From: Pseudomonas fragi
Lineage (GTDB): Bacteria > Pseudomonadota > Gammaproteobacteria > Pseudomonadales > Pseudomonadaceae
Assembly (NCBI RefSeq): GCF_025426255.1
Contig: NZ_CP104861.1
Coordinates: 3,224,001 to 3,288,000, forward strand
Length of the DNA stretch: 64,000 nucleotides
Direction: 5' to 3'
Shown: piece after piece, positions 18,369-27,382 of the stretch
How the letters are laid out: the number at the start of each line of letters is the position of its first letter
How positions within the stretch are numbered: position 1 is the first letter of the stretch
The notes under the pieces: model-generated
The model's database searches: none
What the model was told of the DNA's origin: nothing
What the model saw: the letters and a program-made list of their open reading frames with translations, nothing else
Translations under genes and position numbers: made by a program

Positions 18369-18965
18369 ATGGCGAATTATGACAACCTAGTCATCTGTGA
18401 GCATTGTGACTGTGTGTATGACAAGGTTACTCTCGTCAACTATCAAACTTCCTATTGTTCGCGTTGCGATGGCGTGCTTCAGCGCTTTAACGGTCTGTCG
18501 GTGGAGCAGCGTTTAGCGTTGACCTTTACTGCTGCGGTGCTGTGGATTTTCGCCAATTTCTATCCGGTCATGAGCATCAACCTGCAAGGCCTGAAAAGCA
18601 GCGCCACGTTATGGGATTCGGTACTGGCACTCAGCGTAGGGCCGATCACGTTCATCGCGTTGGTGGCGGCGATTGCCATCATCATCGCACCAGTTTTTCA
18701 GCTGCTTTTATTAATGTGGGTCTTGAGTTTCGCACTTGCAAACAGACGTTCGCCGGCGTTTAAGTCGTGTATGCGCTGGCTGGAAACCCTTCGTCCCTGG
18801 AGCATGCTGGAAGTCTGTCTGCTGGGGGCGATGGTGGCGGTGTTCAAACTCGCAGGATTACTCGATGTGCTGCCAGGTATCGGCCTGTTTGCCCTGGCGG
18901 TCCTAAGCCTGATGATGATCCGTCTTGCCGGGCGCGATATCCGTGATCTGTGGGGCATCCTATGA
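18369..18965 (+). CDS. pqiA: Paraquat-inducible protein A, first half (PqiA-type)
   Basis: A 198-residue inner membrane protein. Two CxxC pairs at the N-terminus (CEHCDC and CSRCDG) form a zinc ribbon-like motif. Four transmembrane helices follow. E. coli PqiA is a single chain of about 420 residues with two such halves; here they are separate genes. PqiA anchors the PqiB needle, which bridges the inner and outer membranes for lipid transport under stress. It overlaps the next gene by 4 bp (ATGA). Confidence 0.88.
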   Translation: MANYDNLVICEHCDCVYDKVTLVNYQTSYCSRCDGVLQRFNGLSVEQRLALTFTAAVLWIFANFYPVMSINLQGLKSSATLWDSVLALSVGPITFIALVAAIAIIIAPVFQLLLLMWVLSFALANRRSPAFKSCMRWLETLRPWSMLEVCLLGAMVAVFKLAGLLDVLPGIGLFALAVLSLMMIRLAGRDIRDLWGIL

Positions 18966-19606
18966 ATACGCCACCGACAGCCAGCGAACTCAACCTCTGC
19001 TTGTGTCACACCTGCGGCTTGGCTTGTGACTTGAGCAATCGTGCACATCAATGCGAACGATGTGACGCTCCGCTGCACTACCGAAAAATCAATTCTCTAA
19101 CCCGAACCTGGGCATACCTGCTGGCGTCGCTGGTGTTTTATATCCCCGCCAATCTGCTGCCGGTGATGAATACCACCATGCTCGGCTCCGGAGCCGACAG
19201 CACCATCATGAGCGGTGTGCTGGAGTTCTGGCAGCACGGTGCCTGGGACATTGCCTTAATTATTTTCATTGCCAGCATCGCCGTGCCAGGTATCAAGTTC
19301 GTCGCCCTGACGTTGCTGCTGGTTACCGTGCAGCGCAACAGCCAATGGGCGCGCAAGGAACGATCAAAACTTTACCGTTTCGTCGAGCTGATCGGCTATT
19401 GGTCGATGCTGGACGTGATTGTCGTCGCGCTGGTGGCAGCATTGGTGAAATTCCAAGCGCTGGGCGATATCGAGCCGCGCGTGGGCATTCTATTTTTTGG
19501 CCTTGTGGTGATATTCACCATGCTGTCGGCGATGAGTTTCGATCCACGCCTGATCTGGGATACCCCACAAAACAAGGAGCAAATGGATGACGCTGAAAGC
19601 CACTGA
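18962..19606 (+). CDS. pqiA: Paraquat-inducible protein A, second half
   Basis: A 214-residue paralog of the preceding gene. It has an N-terminal CHTCGLACDLS...CERCDAP zinc-ribbon motif and four predicted transmembrane helices (for example TWAYLLASLVFYIPANLL). The start at 18962 overlaps the previous stop codon. The 3' end overlaps pqiB by 20 bp, indicating translational coupling. It is expected to form the inner-membrane complex with the first half. Confidence 0.87.
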   Translation: MNTPPTASELNLCLCHTCGLACDLSNRAHQCERCDAPLHYRKINSLTRTWAYLLASLVFYIPANLLPVMNTTMLGSGADSTIMSGVLEFWQHGAWDIALIIFIASIAVPGIKFVALTLLLVTVQRNSQWARKERSKLYRFVELIGYWSMLDVIVVALVAALVKFQALGDIEPRVGILFFGLVVIFTMLSAMSFDPRLIWDTPQNKEQMDDAESH

Positions 19607-21242
19607 CGGGCCGAAACTCCCGGGCAAAGCCCCCATCAAAACCCGACGCTTCAGTGTATCGCTGGTGTGGATCGTTCCGATCGTTGCGGTGCTCGTGGGG
19701 ATCTCGCTGGTGGTGCACAGCTTGATGCAGGAAGGACCGACCATCACTCTGAACTTCAAGACCGGCAGTGGTCTGACGGCTAACAAAACCGTGGTCAAGT
19801 ACCGCAACGTGGTGATCGGAACAGTGTCCGACGTGGAATTGAGCGACGACCAGAAGAGTGTCAACGCCACCATCAAACTGGTCAAACAAGCGGAAAGTTT
19901 TACCCGCGAAGATTCGCAATTCTGGGTCGTGCGACCGCGTATCGGAGCTGGCGGCGTCTCGGGCATCGATACCCTGCTCTCCGGTGACTACATCGGTGCG
20001 GATATTGGCCAGTCGAGCGCCCGGGCGAAAAAGTTTACCGGCCTGGAAAACCCGCCGCCGATTACCTATGGCGAGCCGGGCAAACGCTTCACCCTGCGCA
20101 CCCAGAACCTGGGATCTGTGGACATCGGTTCGCCGGTTTATTACCGCAAAATCCCTGTTGGCCAGGTGGTCGCCTATGCCTTGGACGCCGATGGTAAAGG
20201 GGTGAATATCGAAGTGTTTATCCACGCCCCGAATGATGCCTACGTCACCGAAAACACTCGATTCTGGAATGCCAGCGGGATCGACGTGAACGTGGGCGCA
20301 AACGGGTTTGCGGTGAAGACCGAGTCGCTGTCGTCATTGCTGGTGGGGGGCATCGCCTTCCGTGCTCCGGAATACAGCCCAAACGACCAACCTGCCGGAG
20401 AGGAAAAAGCCTTTGACCTGTTCGAAGACCAGCAAACCGCCCTCGCTCCGCCCAGCGGCAAGGCGCAGTACTTGAGTTTGCGTTTTGATCAGTCCTTGCG
20501 CGGACTTAAGGTCGATGCGCCAGTGGAGTTTCTCGGCATTGAATTTGGAAAAGTAGTATCGGTCAACCTCGATTTCGACGTGAAAAAGCGCAGCTTTCCG
20601 GTCAATGTCGGCATAGTGATCTACCCGCAACGCCTAGGTCAGGCCCACCTTAAAATGCTTGAGGCCTTAAAGCACGACCCAAATGACGAAGCTGCTGGCA
20701 TCAAGCTGATAGGTACCTTCATCGAAAACGGCCTGCGCGCACAGGCCCGCAGCGGAAACCTGTTGACCGGCCAGCTGTACATCGCTCTCGACTTCTACCC
20801 AAAGGCGGAAAAGGTCGTGTTCGACTCGACTGCCCGCCCTGCCACCATCCCAACCATTCCTGGCAGCTTGGAGCAGTTGCAGGAGAAACTGGAAAGCATG
20901 GTCAACAAGATCAATCAGTTGCCCATCGAGCGAATCGCCGGGAACCTCGATAGCAACCTCGTCGAACTGCGTAAGGGGTTGACTCAATTCAACGCAAAAA
21001 CCCTCCCCGGTGTGCAAACCACCTTGGCGGACGTCAGCAAAACCCTGCAATCGGCCAGTTCGACCTTGGCCGAAGACTCGCCGCAACGGGAACAGTTGAC
21101 CCAGACCCTCGACGAACTCGGCCGAATGTCGCGCTCCTTGCGAGAACTCTCAGATTACCTCGGCAGGCATCCGGAATCGCTGCTACGCGGTCGTCCCGAT
21201 AATGCCCCGCCGATGGATTTAAAGGCGCCACCGCGTAACTGA
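19587..21242 (+). CDS. pqiB: PqiB, MCE/MlaD-domain lipid transport protein
   Basis: A 551-residue protein with one N-terminal transmembrane anchor (LVWIVPIVAVLVGISLVV, residues 21-38). It has three MCE (MlaD) domains, starting near residues 47, 160 and 290, and a long C-terminal helical segment (about 430-540). In E. coli the MCE rings stack and the helices form a needle reaching the outer membrane. Length and layout match PqiB. It follows the pqiA halves with overlap. Confidence 0.92.
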   Translation: MTLKATDGPKLPGKAPIKTRRFSVSLVWIVPIVAVLVGISLVVHSLMQEGPTITLNFKTGSGLTANKTVVKYRNVVIGTVSDVELSDDQKSVNATIKLVKQAESFTREDSQFWVVRPRIGAGGVSGIDTLLSGDYIGADIGQSSARAKKFTGLENPPPITYGEPGKRFTLRTQNLGSVDIGSPVYYRKIPVGQVVAYALDADGKGVNIEVFIHAPNDAYVTENTRFWNASGIDVNVGANGFAVKTESLSSLLVGGIAFRAPEYSPNDQPAGEEKAFDLFEDQQTALAPPSGKAQYLSLRFDQSLRGLKVDAPVEFLGIEFGKVVSVNLDFDVKKRSFPVNVGIVIYPQRLGQAHLKMLEALKHDPNDEAAGIKLIGTFIENGLRAQARSGNLLTGQLYIALDFYPKAEKVVFDSTARPATIPTIPGSLEQLQEKLESMVNKINQLPIERIAGNLDSNLVELRKGLTQFNAKTLPGVQTTLADVSKTLQSASSTLAEDSPQREQLTQTLDELGRMSRSLRELSDYLGRHPESLLRGRPDNAPPMDLKAPPRN

Positions 21243-21259
21243 CCATAGGAGCAACATTC

Positions 21260-21820
21260 ATGTTTTTGCCACTAAAGATCAGCCTGTTAACAGCGTTGCT
21301 GCTGCTCGCGGCTTGCCGCAGTGACCCGATTCAATTTCACACCCTGATGCCAGCTCATCTGAGCGGCAACTCAAGGTCAGGCGCAGCGGATATCCAAATT
21401 GTAGGCATTAGCGTGCCACCCCAGGTTGATCGTCCGCAGATCGTTATCCGGCAGGGAAACAGTGGCCTTGCGATTCTGGAAACCCAATGGTGGGCGGCGA
21501 GTCTAGTCGATGAATTGCGCAGTGCGCTGGTTGGTCAATTGACTAACAGTACGCCCAGCCGCAAGTTTTCGGTGCGACTGGACGTGCAGCGCTTTGACTC
21601 GATACCTGACCAGTACGCCTTGCTAGACGTGAAATGGCGCTTGCGTACAACAGGCGGCAACGATTCTTCGCTGATGACATGCCGAACGACCCTTCGTTCG
21701 CCAACTGGACCTACCATCGATGACTTGGTAATGGCCCACCAAAACAACGTAAAGCGCCTGGCCGCCATAATCAGTGAGGCTTCCGGCAGAACATCTACCG
21801 ACTGCCCCCTCGATCGGTAA
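21260..21820 (+). CDS. pqiC: PqiC outer-membrane lipoprotein
   Basis: A 186-residue lipoprotein. The signal peptide ends in the lipobox LLAAC, with the acylated Cys near residue 19, then a DUF330/PqiC-type domain (IQIVGISVPPQVDRPQIV-like). PqiC docks the PqiB needle at the outer membrane. It starts 17 bp after pqiB and is the last gene of the operon. A hairpin terminator follows. Confidence 0.87.
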   Translation: MFLPLKISLLTALLLLAACRSDPIQFHTLMPAHLSGNSRSGAADIQIVGISVPPQVDRPQIVIRQGNSGLAILETQWWAASLVDELRSALVGQLTNSTPSRKFSVRLDVQRFDSIPDQYALLDVKWRLRTTGGNDSSLMTCRTTLRSPTGPTIDDLVMAHQNNVKRLAAIISEASGRTSTDCPLDR

Positions 21821-21859
21821 AAATCTTTTAAAGCAGCTAACGACTGACGGATGGATTTA

Positions 21860-21898
21860 AACGGGCGGTCAGGTTCAATGTTTATCGACCTGCCCGTT
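21860..21898 (+). terminator. Terminator of the pqi operon
   Basis: Inverted repeat with ACGGGC and AGGT arms pairing to ACCT and GCCCGT around an AT-rich loop, 40 bp after the pqiC stop. Confidence 0.6.
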
Positions 21899-21987
21899 GC
21901 TCTGCTCAACGGCTAGATATGGAGGCAATCTCGATAGGTTGCGGGGTCCAATTTGCAACCGATGCGAAGCATTTACGATCTCGGCGA

Positions 21988-22116
21988 TTAGATGGGGTAG
22001 ATATCTACTGTCACTAGCAAAGTCCCTAGATCCGATGTCGATTCATTGACGTGGGCCGCGCCCAGCACTGTTACGGCAGCGAACGTAACTAGCGCGCAGA
22101 TTGGTATCTGTTTCAT
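21988..22116 (-). CDS. Small exported peptide (42 residues)
   Basis: The ATG at 22116 is preceded by AAGGAATGGT at good spacing. The peptide begins MKQIPICALVTFAAVTVLGA, a short positive start followed by a hydrophobic core with a small-residue cleavage region. It ends VTVDIYPI before TAA at 21988. No family is recognised. Its support is the signal-like sequence and the ribosome-binding site. The mature part would be only about 20 residues. Confidence 0.45.
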   Translation of the reverse strand: MKQIPICALVTFAAVTVLGAAHVNESTSDLGTLLVTVDIYPI

Positions 22117-22226
22117 ACCATTCCTTTGAATTTTGAGGGGTGATAATCTTATTTCTGGCGAAGCGGTGGTTCAGCTTATTGACCTTCGACACTATAGTAA
22201 GAGTCCTAGACAATGTCCGCTTTTGG

Positions 22227-22260
22227 CCGGTAGTTGCCTTTCGTAACAGGCAACTACCGG
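22227..22260. repeat. Perfect 13 bp inverted repeat
   Basis: CCGGTAGTTGCCT and its exact complement, separated by 8 bases. It lies between the small exported peptide gene and the membrane protein at 22392. It could be a bidirectional transcription stop or an RNA stem; no T-run follows on either strand. Confidence 0.5.
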
Positions 22261-22391
22261 CTATAAGTAGTTACTCCCATTTTCGTGGACTGCTTGATGG
22301 TATCGTTTCTGTCTGCCACGAGGGGTTGAAATCTGCCAAGAGCTGGTCTTCGAGGGTACTTATTAAATCAGCGGCGATTCAACATTTTCAA

Positions 22392-22844
22392 TTAATACTG
22401 CTTTGTTGCGCTGGCTATACGCCGGTACCTACGCAACTCCCGATAAGCGCTGCGGATATCCAGAAAAAATATCTCTGCGCTGCGCCAGAGCAGCATCCAC
22501 ACCGTAACGGTAAATACTGCCACCGGGATGGTGCTTTCAATGTCTAGAGCATTGCCTATCAGCCCCACCGCCAGTGCCAGGCCCAGGAGTGTCAGCGCTT
22601 CCAACTGTAGGATGAGAATATCCCCTCTGACTTGCTCGCTCTTTTCTGCAAAGGTATTGCTGATAGCTTGCTGTAGGCGTTCTCGCTCATTTTCGGGGCA
22701 GCTGATCTGCAGGCACAGTTTGGGGTAGTACCAGGCACTATCCAACAGGTAGTCCGCCAGCTCCGGGCTTAGTTTGGGTGCGTCCGGCGAGGCAAATGGA
22801 TTGAGGTAATCATGGGTGATCGTCAAATCGATTTTTTTGAGCAT
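22392..22844 (-). CDS. Hypothetical membrane protein
   Basis: A 150-residue protein. It has a soluble N-terminal part, then two adjacent hydrophobic helices (ALTLLGLALAVGLIGNAL and IPVAVFTVTVWMLLW), and a basic C-terminal tail (RELRRYRRIASATKQY). The ATG at 22844 (MLKKIDLTI) was chosen; an earlier in-frame ATG at 22937 would add 31 residues with no better ribosome-binding site. No family recognised. Confidence 0.55.
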   Translation of the reverse strand: MLKKIDLTITHDYLNPFASPDAPKLSPELADYLLDSAWYYPKLCLQISCPENERERLQQAISNTFAEKSEQVRGDILILQLEALTLLGLALAVGLIGNALDIESTIPVAVFTVTVWMLLWRSAEIFFLDIRSAYRELRRYRRIASATKQY

Positions 22845-23003
22845 TACGAACTTTGGCCTGGTTGAGTTGTGGTCGGAGGCTTCAGTGATCCAAATAAAGC
22901 TAGTCCAAGATAGCTGTTTTGCTTTGTTGGCAGTCACTCGCGCTGTTGTAGGAGCGGATTTATTCGTAATGCGTTGGCTGAATGTGCACCTCGACTGCCT
23001 CCA

Positions 23004-23213
23004 TCAACGCTGATTGTTATCGTTCTCTGCCAGGATTTGCGCGGAGTTGGCATTGGCCAGATTTATGCACTCGGTTTGGTAGGCAGCTTCCTTGTCGACC
23101 AGCTGCTGGCTGTAGGCGTTGGCCTGCCACGCCCGTGCGGCCCACGCGCTGCCCGCCATAAGGGTTAGGCCCACCAGCAGCACCCCGCTCCACTTCACCG
23201 CATCGATCTTCAC
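23004..23213 (-). pseudogene. Rz N-terminal remnant
   Basis: Begins GTG, then KIDAVKWSGVLLVGLTLMAG: an inner-membrane anchor nearly identical to the Rz of the main prophage at 35183. It is followed by AARAWQANAYSQQLVDKEAA and ends abruptly near LANANSAQILAEN. The C-terminal two thirds and Rz1 are gone. It overlaps the endolysin stop codon as GTGA, the same as in the main prophage. Confidence 0.8.
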
Positions 23214-23486
23214 GCCAATACCTTAAGCGCACGGGCATACAGCACCTGCCGATCGGCCGCGCCGTTCTGGCCACCATTGATACGTTGGGTGATCTTGTCG
23301 AACTGGCCAGCGTCGGCAAGGGTGTTGAGCCCCTTGGTGGCCCAGAACCATGCCGCTGACATGCAAGCATGTTGTGGCTTTTCCAGCAGCTCGGGCTGCT
23401 TGAGCAGATCCAGTGCCAGCGCTTCACTGCAGGTCATGTAGTTGGCCCGGCCGGTGATCTGGATCAGGCCACGACCGCGATACACA
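23210..23486 (-). pseudogene. GH19 endolysin C-terminal remnant
   Basis: The reading runs YRGRGLIQITGRANYMTCSE to YARALKVLA, about 90 residues. It equals the C-terminal half of the endolysin at 35180-35713 with few changes. The N-terminal half carrying the catalytic glutamate (GHESG) is missing. The break at about 23486 joins directly to an integrase gene on the opposite strand. Confidence 0.85.
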
Positions 23487-23487
23487 A

Positions 23488-24084
23488 CGCAAACGCCATA
23501 CCGTGGAAGGCCTGAAGGCAATCAGAGAGGTGGCCCCACCCTGGCTGCGCAACGCCATCGACTTGGCACTGATCACTGCTCAGCGGCGCTCCGACACTCT
23601 GGACATGCGCTTTGATGGCGTTCGGGATGGCTTCCTGTACCTGGTACAAAAGAAGACAGCCAAGGCCAGTGATACAGCGTGGATTCGTTTCAAGGTGACT
23701 GACGAACTGCAGACCGTCATAACCCGCTGCCAGGACAACATCGCCTCCCCTTTCCTGATTCATCGCAAACCGCAACGACTGCTGCAGAAGCAAGCGCAGA
23801 CTAAAGAGCACTGGACGAAGGTTGAGGATCGCTTTCTAACGCGCTCTTTTAAAGAGGCGCGGGAACTTGCTGGCTGTTATGCGGAATGGAAAGAAGAGGA
23901 AATGCCGGGCTTTCACGAAGTGCGCGCGCTGTCGCTGCACCTGTACAAAAGAGCTGGTAAAGATGGCCAGACCATTGCGGGCCATGCAAGCGAGACCATG
24001 CCCAAGAACTACCAGAAAGACCACGCCGATGTAATCTGGTCGGATGCGATTCCAGACCTGAATATCAGCGAAATTACCGGTTAG
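23488..24084 (+). pseudogene. Tyrosine integrase, C-terminal catalytic half
   Basis: An open frame of about 198 codons beginning RKRHTVEGLKAIREVAPPWL. It keeps the first catalytic Arg region (TAQRRSDTLDM), the His-x-x-Arg box (HEVRAL), the GHASE segment and the Tyr in MPKNYQKDH. The arm-binding and core-binding domains are lost at the junction with the endolysin remnant, so it should not recombine. The same family is seen at 3456-3928. It ends about 75 bp before the tRNA-Pro-like fragment. Confidence 0.85.
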
Positions 24085-24119
24085 TTTTGCGCCCATTTTG
24101 CGCAAGGCAGAAACGAGAA

Positions 24120-24151
24120 AGGGAATCAAAGGCCTAAACCCTTGACTCCCT
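24120..24151. terminator. Hairpin after integrase
   Basis: Imperfect inverted repeat GGGAATCAAAGG / CCCTTGACTCCC with a six-base loop, located between the integrase stop and the att-like site. Confidence 0.5.
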
Positions 24152-24156
24152 AACAG

Positions 24157-24415
24157 AATATGGTCGGGACGGAGTGATTCGAACACTCGACCCCTAGCAC
24201 CCCATGCTCGATCTTAGATCGCCATAAGTCATTGTAATTAAAGAATAAATATCTTCATCAAGGGTGGCAAAGTTAACGGCTTTTCGTACATTAGCAAACG
24301 ATAAACCGTGGCCTCCAGGGTAGGTTTTGCGCAGATTTTGGTATGCATCCACCCTATGCTTTATTTCCAGATACTCAGAACTGGCAATGCCGGGTGATCG
24401 TCTGCATTCGGCCAA
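24157..24415. repeat. Direct repeat copy 2 (tRNA-Pro 3' half plus element end)
   Basis: Second copy of the 259 bp repeat described at 11789-12047. The tRNA 3' half keeps the fully paired T arm (GAGTG/CACTC), while copy 1 has one mismatch, so copy 2 is the better preserved. The minus strand also holds an open frame of 117 codons through the repeat (24194-24547) with no recognisable domain; I do not call it a gene. Confidence 0.9.
24161..24205 (-). other. att-like site: tRNA-Pro(GGG) 3' fragment, copy 2
   Basis: On the minus strand: ATGGGGTGCTAGG (loop with GGG anticodon), T arm with TTCGAAT and acceptor CCCGACCA, with CCA encoded. No matching 5' half follows upstream. It is the probable right end of the 12.4 kb element and the left end of the next. 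Confidence 0.68.
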
Positions 24416-24641
24416 TAGCGGTCGCCCATGAACGACCACTTCCGACCCATTGCAGCCGTTAACCAACGCCTGAATGGAAGCTGGTCGGCACAATACAGAG
24501 GCAACCAACAAGCTTTCAGAATTTGGTGACCCAAAGCCCTGCTGCAACAGCAGACGTTTTTCTCAGGCGATAGCACGGCATAGGGCATAGACTGTTTTTT
24601 CATGCTTTTTGCACACGCCTCAGCCAGGGACTTCATCATTT

Positions 24642-25463
24642 ATGGACAATAAACTAACTTCCAAAATCGCAATTATTACAGGGGCGGCTCAAGGAATTGG
24701 CGCCGCGATTGCACGCCGCTTCGTGCAAGAGGGCTGCTTTGTTTACGTCACCGATATAAATAACGAACTCGGCAGAGCTGTCGCAAGCTCACTAGGTGAT
24801 CGCGCCTGTTATTTGCGCCTGGATGTGCGGTGCGAAGAAGATTGGCAGCGGGTGACAATGCAGGTCTTGGAGGAGCGCGGCAGCTGGAACGTCTTGGTGA
24901 ACAACGCGGGTATTACCGGATTTGAGCAAGGCGCCGTGCGGCATGATCCGGAACATGCGCGACTGGAGGACTGGCACGCGGTGCATCACACCAACCTCGA
25001 CGGTGTATTCCTGGGTTGTAAGTACGCCATTCGTTCCATGCGCCATTCAGGGGCCGGATCCATTATCAACATCTCCTCTCGCTCCGGCCTGATCGGTATT
25101 CCAGGCGCCGCAGCCTACGCGTCGTCCAAGGCTGCCGTTCGCAATCACACCAAGACGGTGGCGCTTTACTGCGCCGAGCAAGGACTGACGGTTCGGTGCA
25201 ACTCGATTCATCCGGCAGCCATCCTCACACCCATATGGGAGCCCATACTGGGTACTGATACAGGTCGTGATGAGCGAATGGCCGCCCTGGTTCGAGACAC
25301 TCCGCTGAGACGATTCGGGATGCCCGAAGAAGTGGCAGCCCTGGCCCTGTTACTCGCCTCGGATGAAGCAACGTACATTACCGGCAGTGAGTTCAACATT
25401 GACGGAGGCCTGTTGGCAGGGTCGGCCGTGATGCCAACGGTAGTGGAAGACAGCGGAACCTAG
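24642..25463 (+). CDS. SDR-family oxidoreductase
   Basis: A 273-residue classical short-chain dehydrogenase. Motifs in order: [15 protein letters not shown] (NAD-binding, residues 13-27), NNAG (about 92), the catalytic Ser in INISSRSG (about 150), YASSK (Tyr-x3-Lys, about 163-167), and [13 protein letters not shown]-terminal FNIDGGL is also typical. The aspartate after the second strand (YVTDINN) suggests NAD rather than NADP. Start at ATG 24642. It is flanked by long gene-free stretches. Substrate unknown. Confidence 0.9.
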   Translation: MDNKLTSKIAIITGAAQGIGAAIARRFVQEGCFVYVTDINNELGRAVASSLGDRACYLRLDVRCEEDWQRVTMQVLEERGSWNVLVNNAGITGFEQGAVRHDPEHARLEDWHAVHHTNLDGVFLGCKYAIRSMRHSGAGSIINISSRSGLIGIPGAAAYASSKAAVRNHTKTVALYCAEQGLTVRCNSIHPAAILTPIWEPILGTDTGRDERMAALVRDTPLRRFGMPEEVAALALLLASDEATYITGSEFNIDGGLLAGSAVMPTVVEDSGT

Positions 25464-26080
25464 CTCAATAGAATTGCGCGATTGAAGGGCCACTTCTGGC
25501 CGAAAGCAGACTACCGGACCGATGAGATCAGTCGAAGCCCTCTCCTCGTAACGAGATCCAAATTTACGGAGTTATGTAGGTCGAAGCCGGACTAGAACTG
25601 GCGTTGGCGATTTTGCAATCTGGGCGGTAAGTCCTTTAAAACCGTGGCTTGTGGGTTACTTGGCGTTCCATTAACAGGAGTTCCCGTACAGCTTGCAGGC
25701 TGTATTCTATCTAGGCTCGGTCTTAGGTTATGGCCCCAAAAACCACCCTTCCTACAGCGTCCTGCTTGTCAAAAAACAACTCCAGAGCACTACACATAGA
25801 TCCGTGAGAAGGTCACGCAAAAGTCACGCAGCCTTCCCCCTACGGCATCCTGTCGATGAATTGCCCCAGCTTTCGCAGACGCTTGGATTGACCGTTTTTG
25901 GCCGAGCATGGCAGGACCGTGCGAGGCTAATCGGATCGCAATATGATTTTATACATCTAGGGGCACGGGGCTAGCTCCGTAGGTACTTCCAAGCCACCTT
26001 TCGGCAGTTATGTCTGGGCGCAGAGCGTCCTAAATGAACTAAACTAAATTAAACAAACACAAACGATCTCGACCTGAACT
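25464..26080. other. Intergenic region with integrase-tail-like repeat
   Basis: No supported gene in about 600 bp. The 19 bp string GTCACGCAAAAGTCACGCA at 25812-25830 is identical to 11725-11743, where it forms the end of an integrase gene. This stretch may therefore hold a further trace of an integrated element. Confidence 0.5.
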
Positions 26081-26284
26081 ATGGGCACTCTAAAATCACC
26101 GGCTGAGGCTAAAAATTGGCTGCGTGCCAACGGCATAAGTATTTCGGATTTCGCTCGCCAGCATGACCTTGATCCGGCCACCACTTATCAGGTTTTATCA
26201 GGCGTCAAGAAGGGGTATCGCGGGAAGGCCCATAAGGCGGCAGTCGCACTGGGTATTAAAGCCGACCCAATTTGTACCCAGTGA
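26081..26284 (+). CDS. Small phage-type HTH DNA-binding protein
   Basis: A 67-residue protein. Residues 16-50 (ISISDFARQHDLDPATTYQV, then LSGVKKGYRGKAHKAAVAL) fit a helix-turn-helix with a recognition helix near ATTYQVLSG, as in small phage or mobile-element repressors. It has its own long leader and no operon partner. A regulatory role in one of the neighbouring mobile elements is plausible. Confidence 0.65.
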   Translation: MGTLKSPAEAKNWLRANGISISDFARQHDLDPATTYQVLSGVKKGYRGKAHKAAVALGIKADPICTQ

Positions 26285-26585
26285 GGCAGCTCCTGCAGGA
26301 CTCTTAGGCCCGATTACTGCCTTTGGCCAGAGACTATCACTCAAGCCACACAGGCCTGAGAAGCATGCAACGCAATCGTCACTGATCGCTGCGGAGCCGC
26401 CCTCGAAGTTCACTCAGCTCCCATGCGCCCACTGAGACCCTCTATTCGGCATCCGTCCCTGCTCCTCACGCAGGTATTTTTGTCCCCCAGGACAGCAGAG
26501 ATGTAGGGAGTTGAACTAATATTTTTATTGTAAGGGCTTAACGCTCATTCAGCCCCTGTGGCTGGTTAGTGAAGGAGGCTTTGCA

Positions 26586-26804
26586 ATGTCCGTGACTTAC
26601 CTTCCGTTGAAAGCTTGGAACAAACAATGGATTCTTGAGGGGCCCCGGTTGCTGTGCCGGCGCTGCGGAGCAAGTCAGGACCTCACGGACGGTAGCGCTT
26701 TTAGCCATAAGCGTGGCTGTCCGCTTTGGGGACGACAAGCTCAATACCCTTGCGCTGAATTAGCCGAGATTATGAAGCAAAAGATCCAAGCTGGACTTTT
26801 CTGA
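26586..26804 (+). CDS. Small Cys/His (zinc-finger-like) protein, copy 1
   Basis: A 72-residue protein preceded by GAAGGAGG. The centre has CRRCGASQDLTDGSAFSH, then GCPLWGRQAQYPCAELAEI. The Cys-x2-Cys and His...Cys spacing suggests one zinc site. Roughly 60% identical by eye to the copy at 27044, including its leader. Function not known; it resembles small mobile-element proteins of pseudomonads. Confidence 0.6.
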   Translation: MSVTYLPLKAWNKQWILEGPRLLCRRCGASQDLTDGSAFSHKRGCPLWGRQAQYPCAELAEIMKQKIQAGLF

Positions 26805-27043
26805 CATACACGGTTGGAAGTCTGTATTGATCACCTGATCCTGGATAGCCCGGCGTCTCATAGCACGCGCTCTCCTTCCCCACGCCCATCGATCCCCTCC
26901 CAAAACCGCCGTCACCCGTTCCCCCTCAGGCAGGTTTTTTGCTCGACCAACACCAATCTGTACGAACTTGAACTATTGTTTTAACTGTCAGGTTTTAACG
27001 CCCACTCAGTCGCTGTGACTGGTTACAAAAGGACTGCTTAGCG

Positions 27044-27262
27044 ATGTTAGTGCCCTTCCACACTCTGGATACTTGGAACAGTCACTGGGTCATTCAGGGC
27101 CTTAGGTTGCGTTGTCGGCTCTGCGGAGCAAGCCAGGACCTCACAGACTGCAGCGCTTTTAGCCACTGCCATGACTGTCCTTTCTGGGGTAGACAAGCTC
27201 AATACCCTTGTAGTGAACTAGCCGAGATCCTTAGACAAAAAAACCAAGCAGGGCTGCTCTGA
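27044..27262 (+). CDS. Small Cys/His (zinc-finger-like) protein, copy 2
   Basis: A 72-residue paralog of the preceding gene with CRLCGASQDLTDCSAFSH, then DCPFWGRQAQYPCSELAEIL. The putative zinc ligands, the WGRQAQYPC block and the acidic LAEI tail are conserved, while the N-terminal 20 residues diverge. That pattern implies selection on the Cys/His part. The upstream 70 bp (ttgaacta...gctgtgactggtta) also match those of copy 1, so gene and leader were duplicated together. Confidence 0.6.
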   Translation: MLVPFHTLDTWNSHWVIQGLRLRCRLCGASQDLTDCSAFSHCHDCPFWGRQAQYPCSELAEILRQKNQAGLL

Positions 27263-27382
27263 TCCTATGAGGATATAGGCCAGCCGCTGAAAAATTTAGG
27301 CAGACACTAAAACTCGAATTTAACGCCTTTCAGTTTCCATCCATCACTAATGTGGAATGGATGAAAGCTGCGGGTTGTAGTT

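Larger units (their letters stand above)
11825..24205. mobile_element. Putative integrated element of 12.4 kb between tRNA-Pro att-like sites
   Basis: Bounded by the two att-like cores CCTAGCACCCC at 11825 and 24193. An integrase remnant sits at its right end, as expected for an element beside a tRNA. Contents are metabolic genes (12.1-16.0 kb), an IS1182-family insertion, the pqi operon, a small secreted peptide, a membrane protein and a collapsed prophage. Whether all of this arrived as one unit is inference. Confidence 0.5.

Noticed and set aside
24161..24205. Functional tRNA gene
   Set aside because: Only the 3' half (anticodon loop, T arm, acceptor with CCA) is present. No D arm or 5' acceptor strand is found on the other side.
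24194..24547. 117-codon minus-strand frame across the second direct repeat
   Set aside because: It starts without a good ribosome-binding site, has no recognisable domain, and its end lies in att-repeat sequence with tRNA character.
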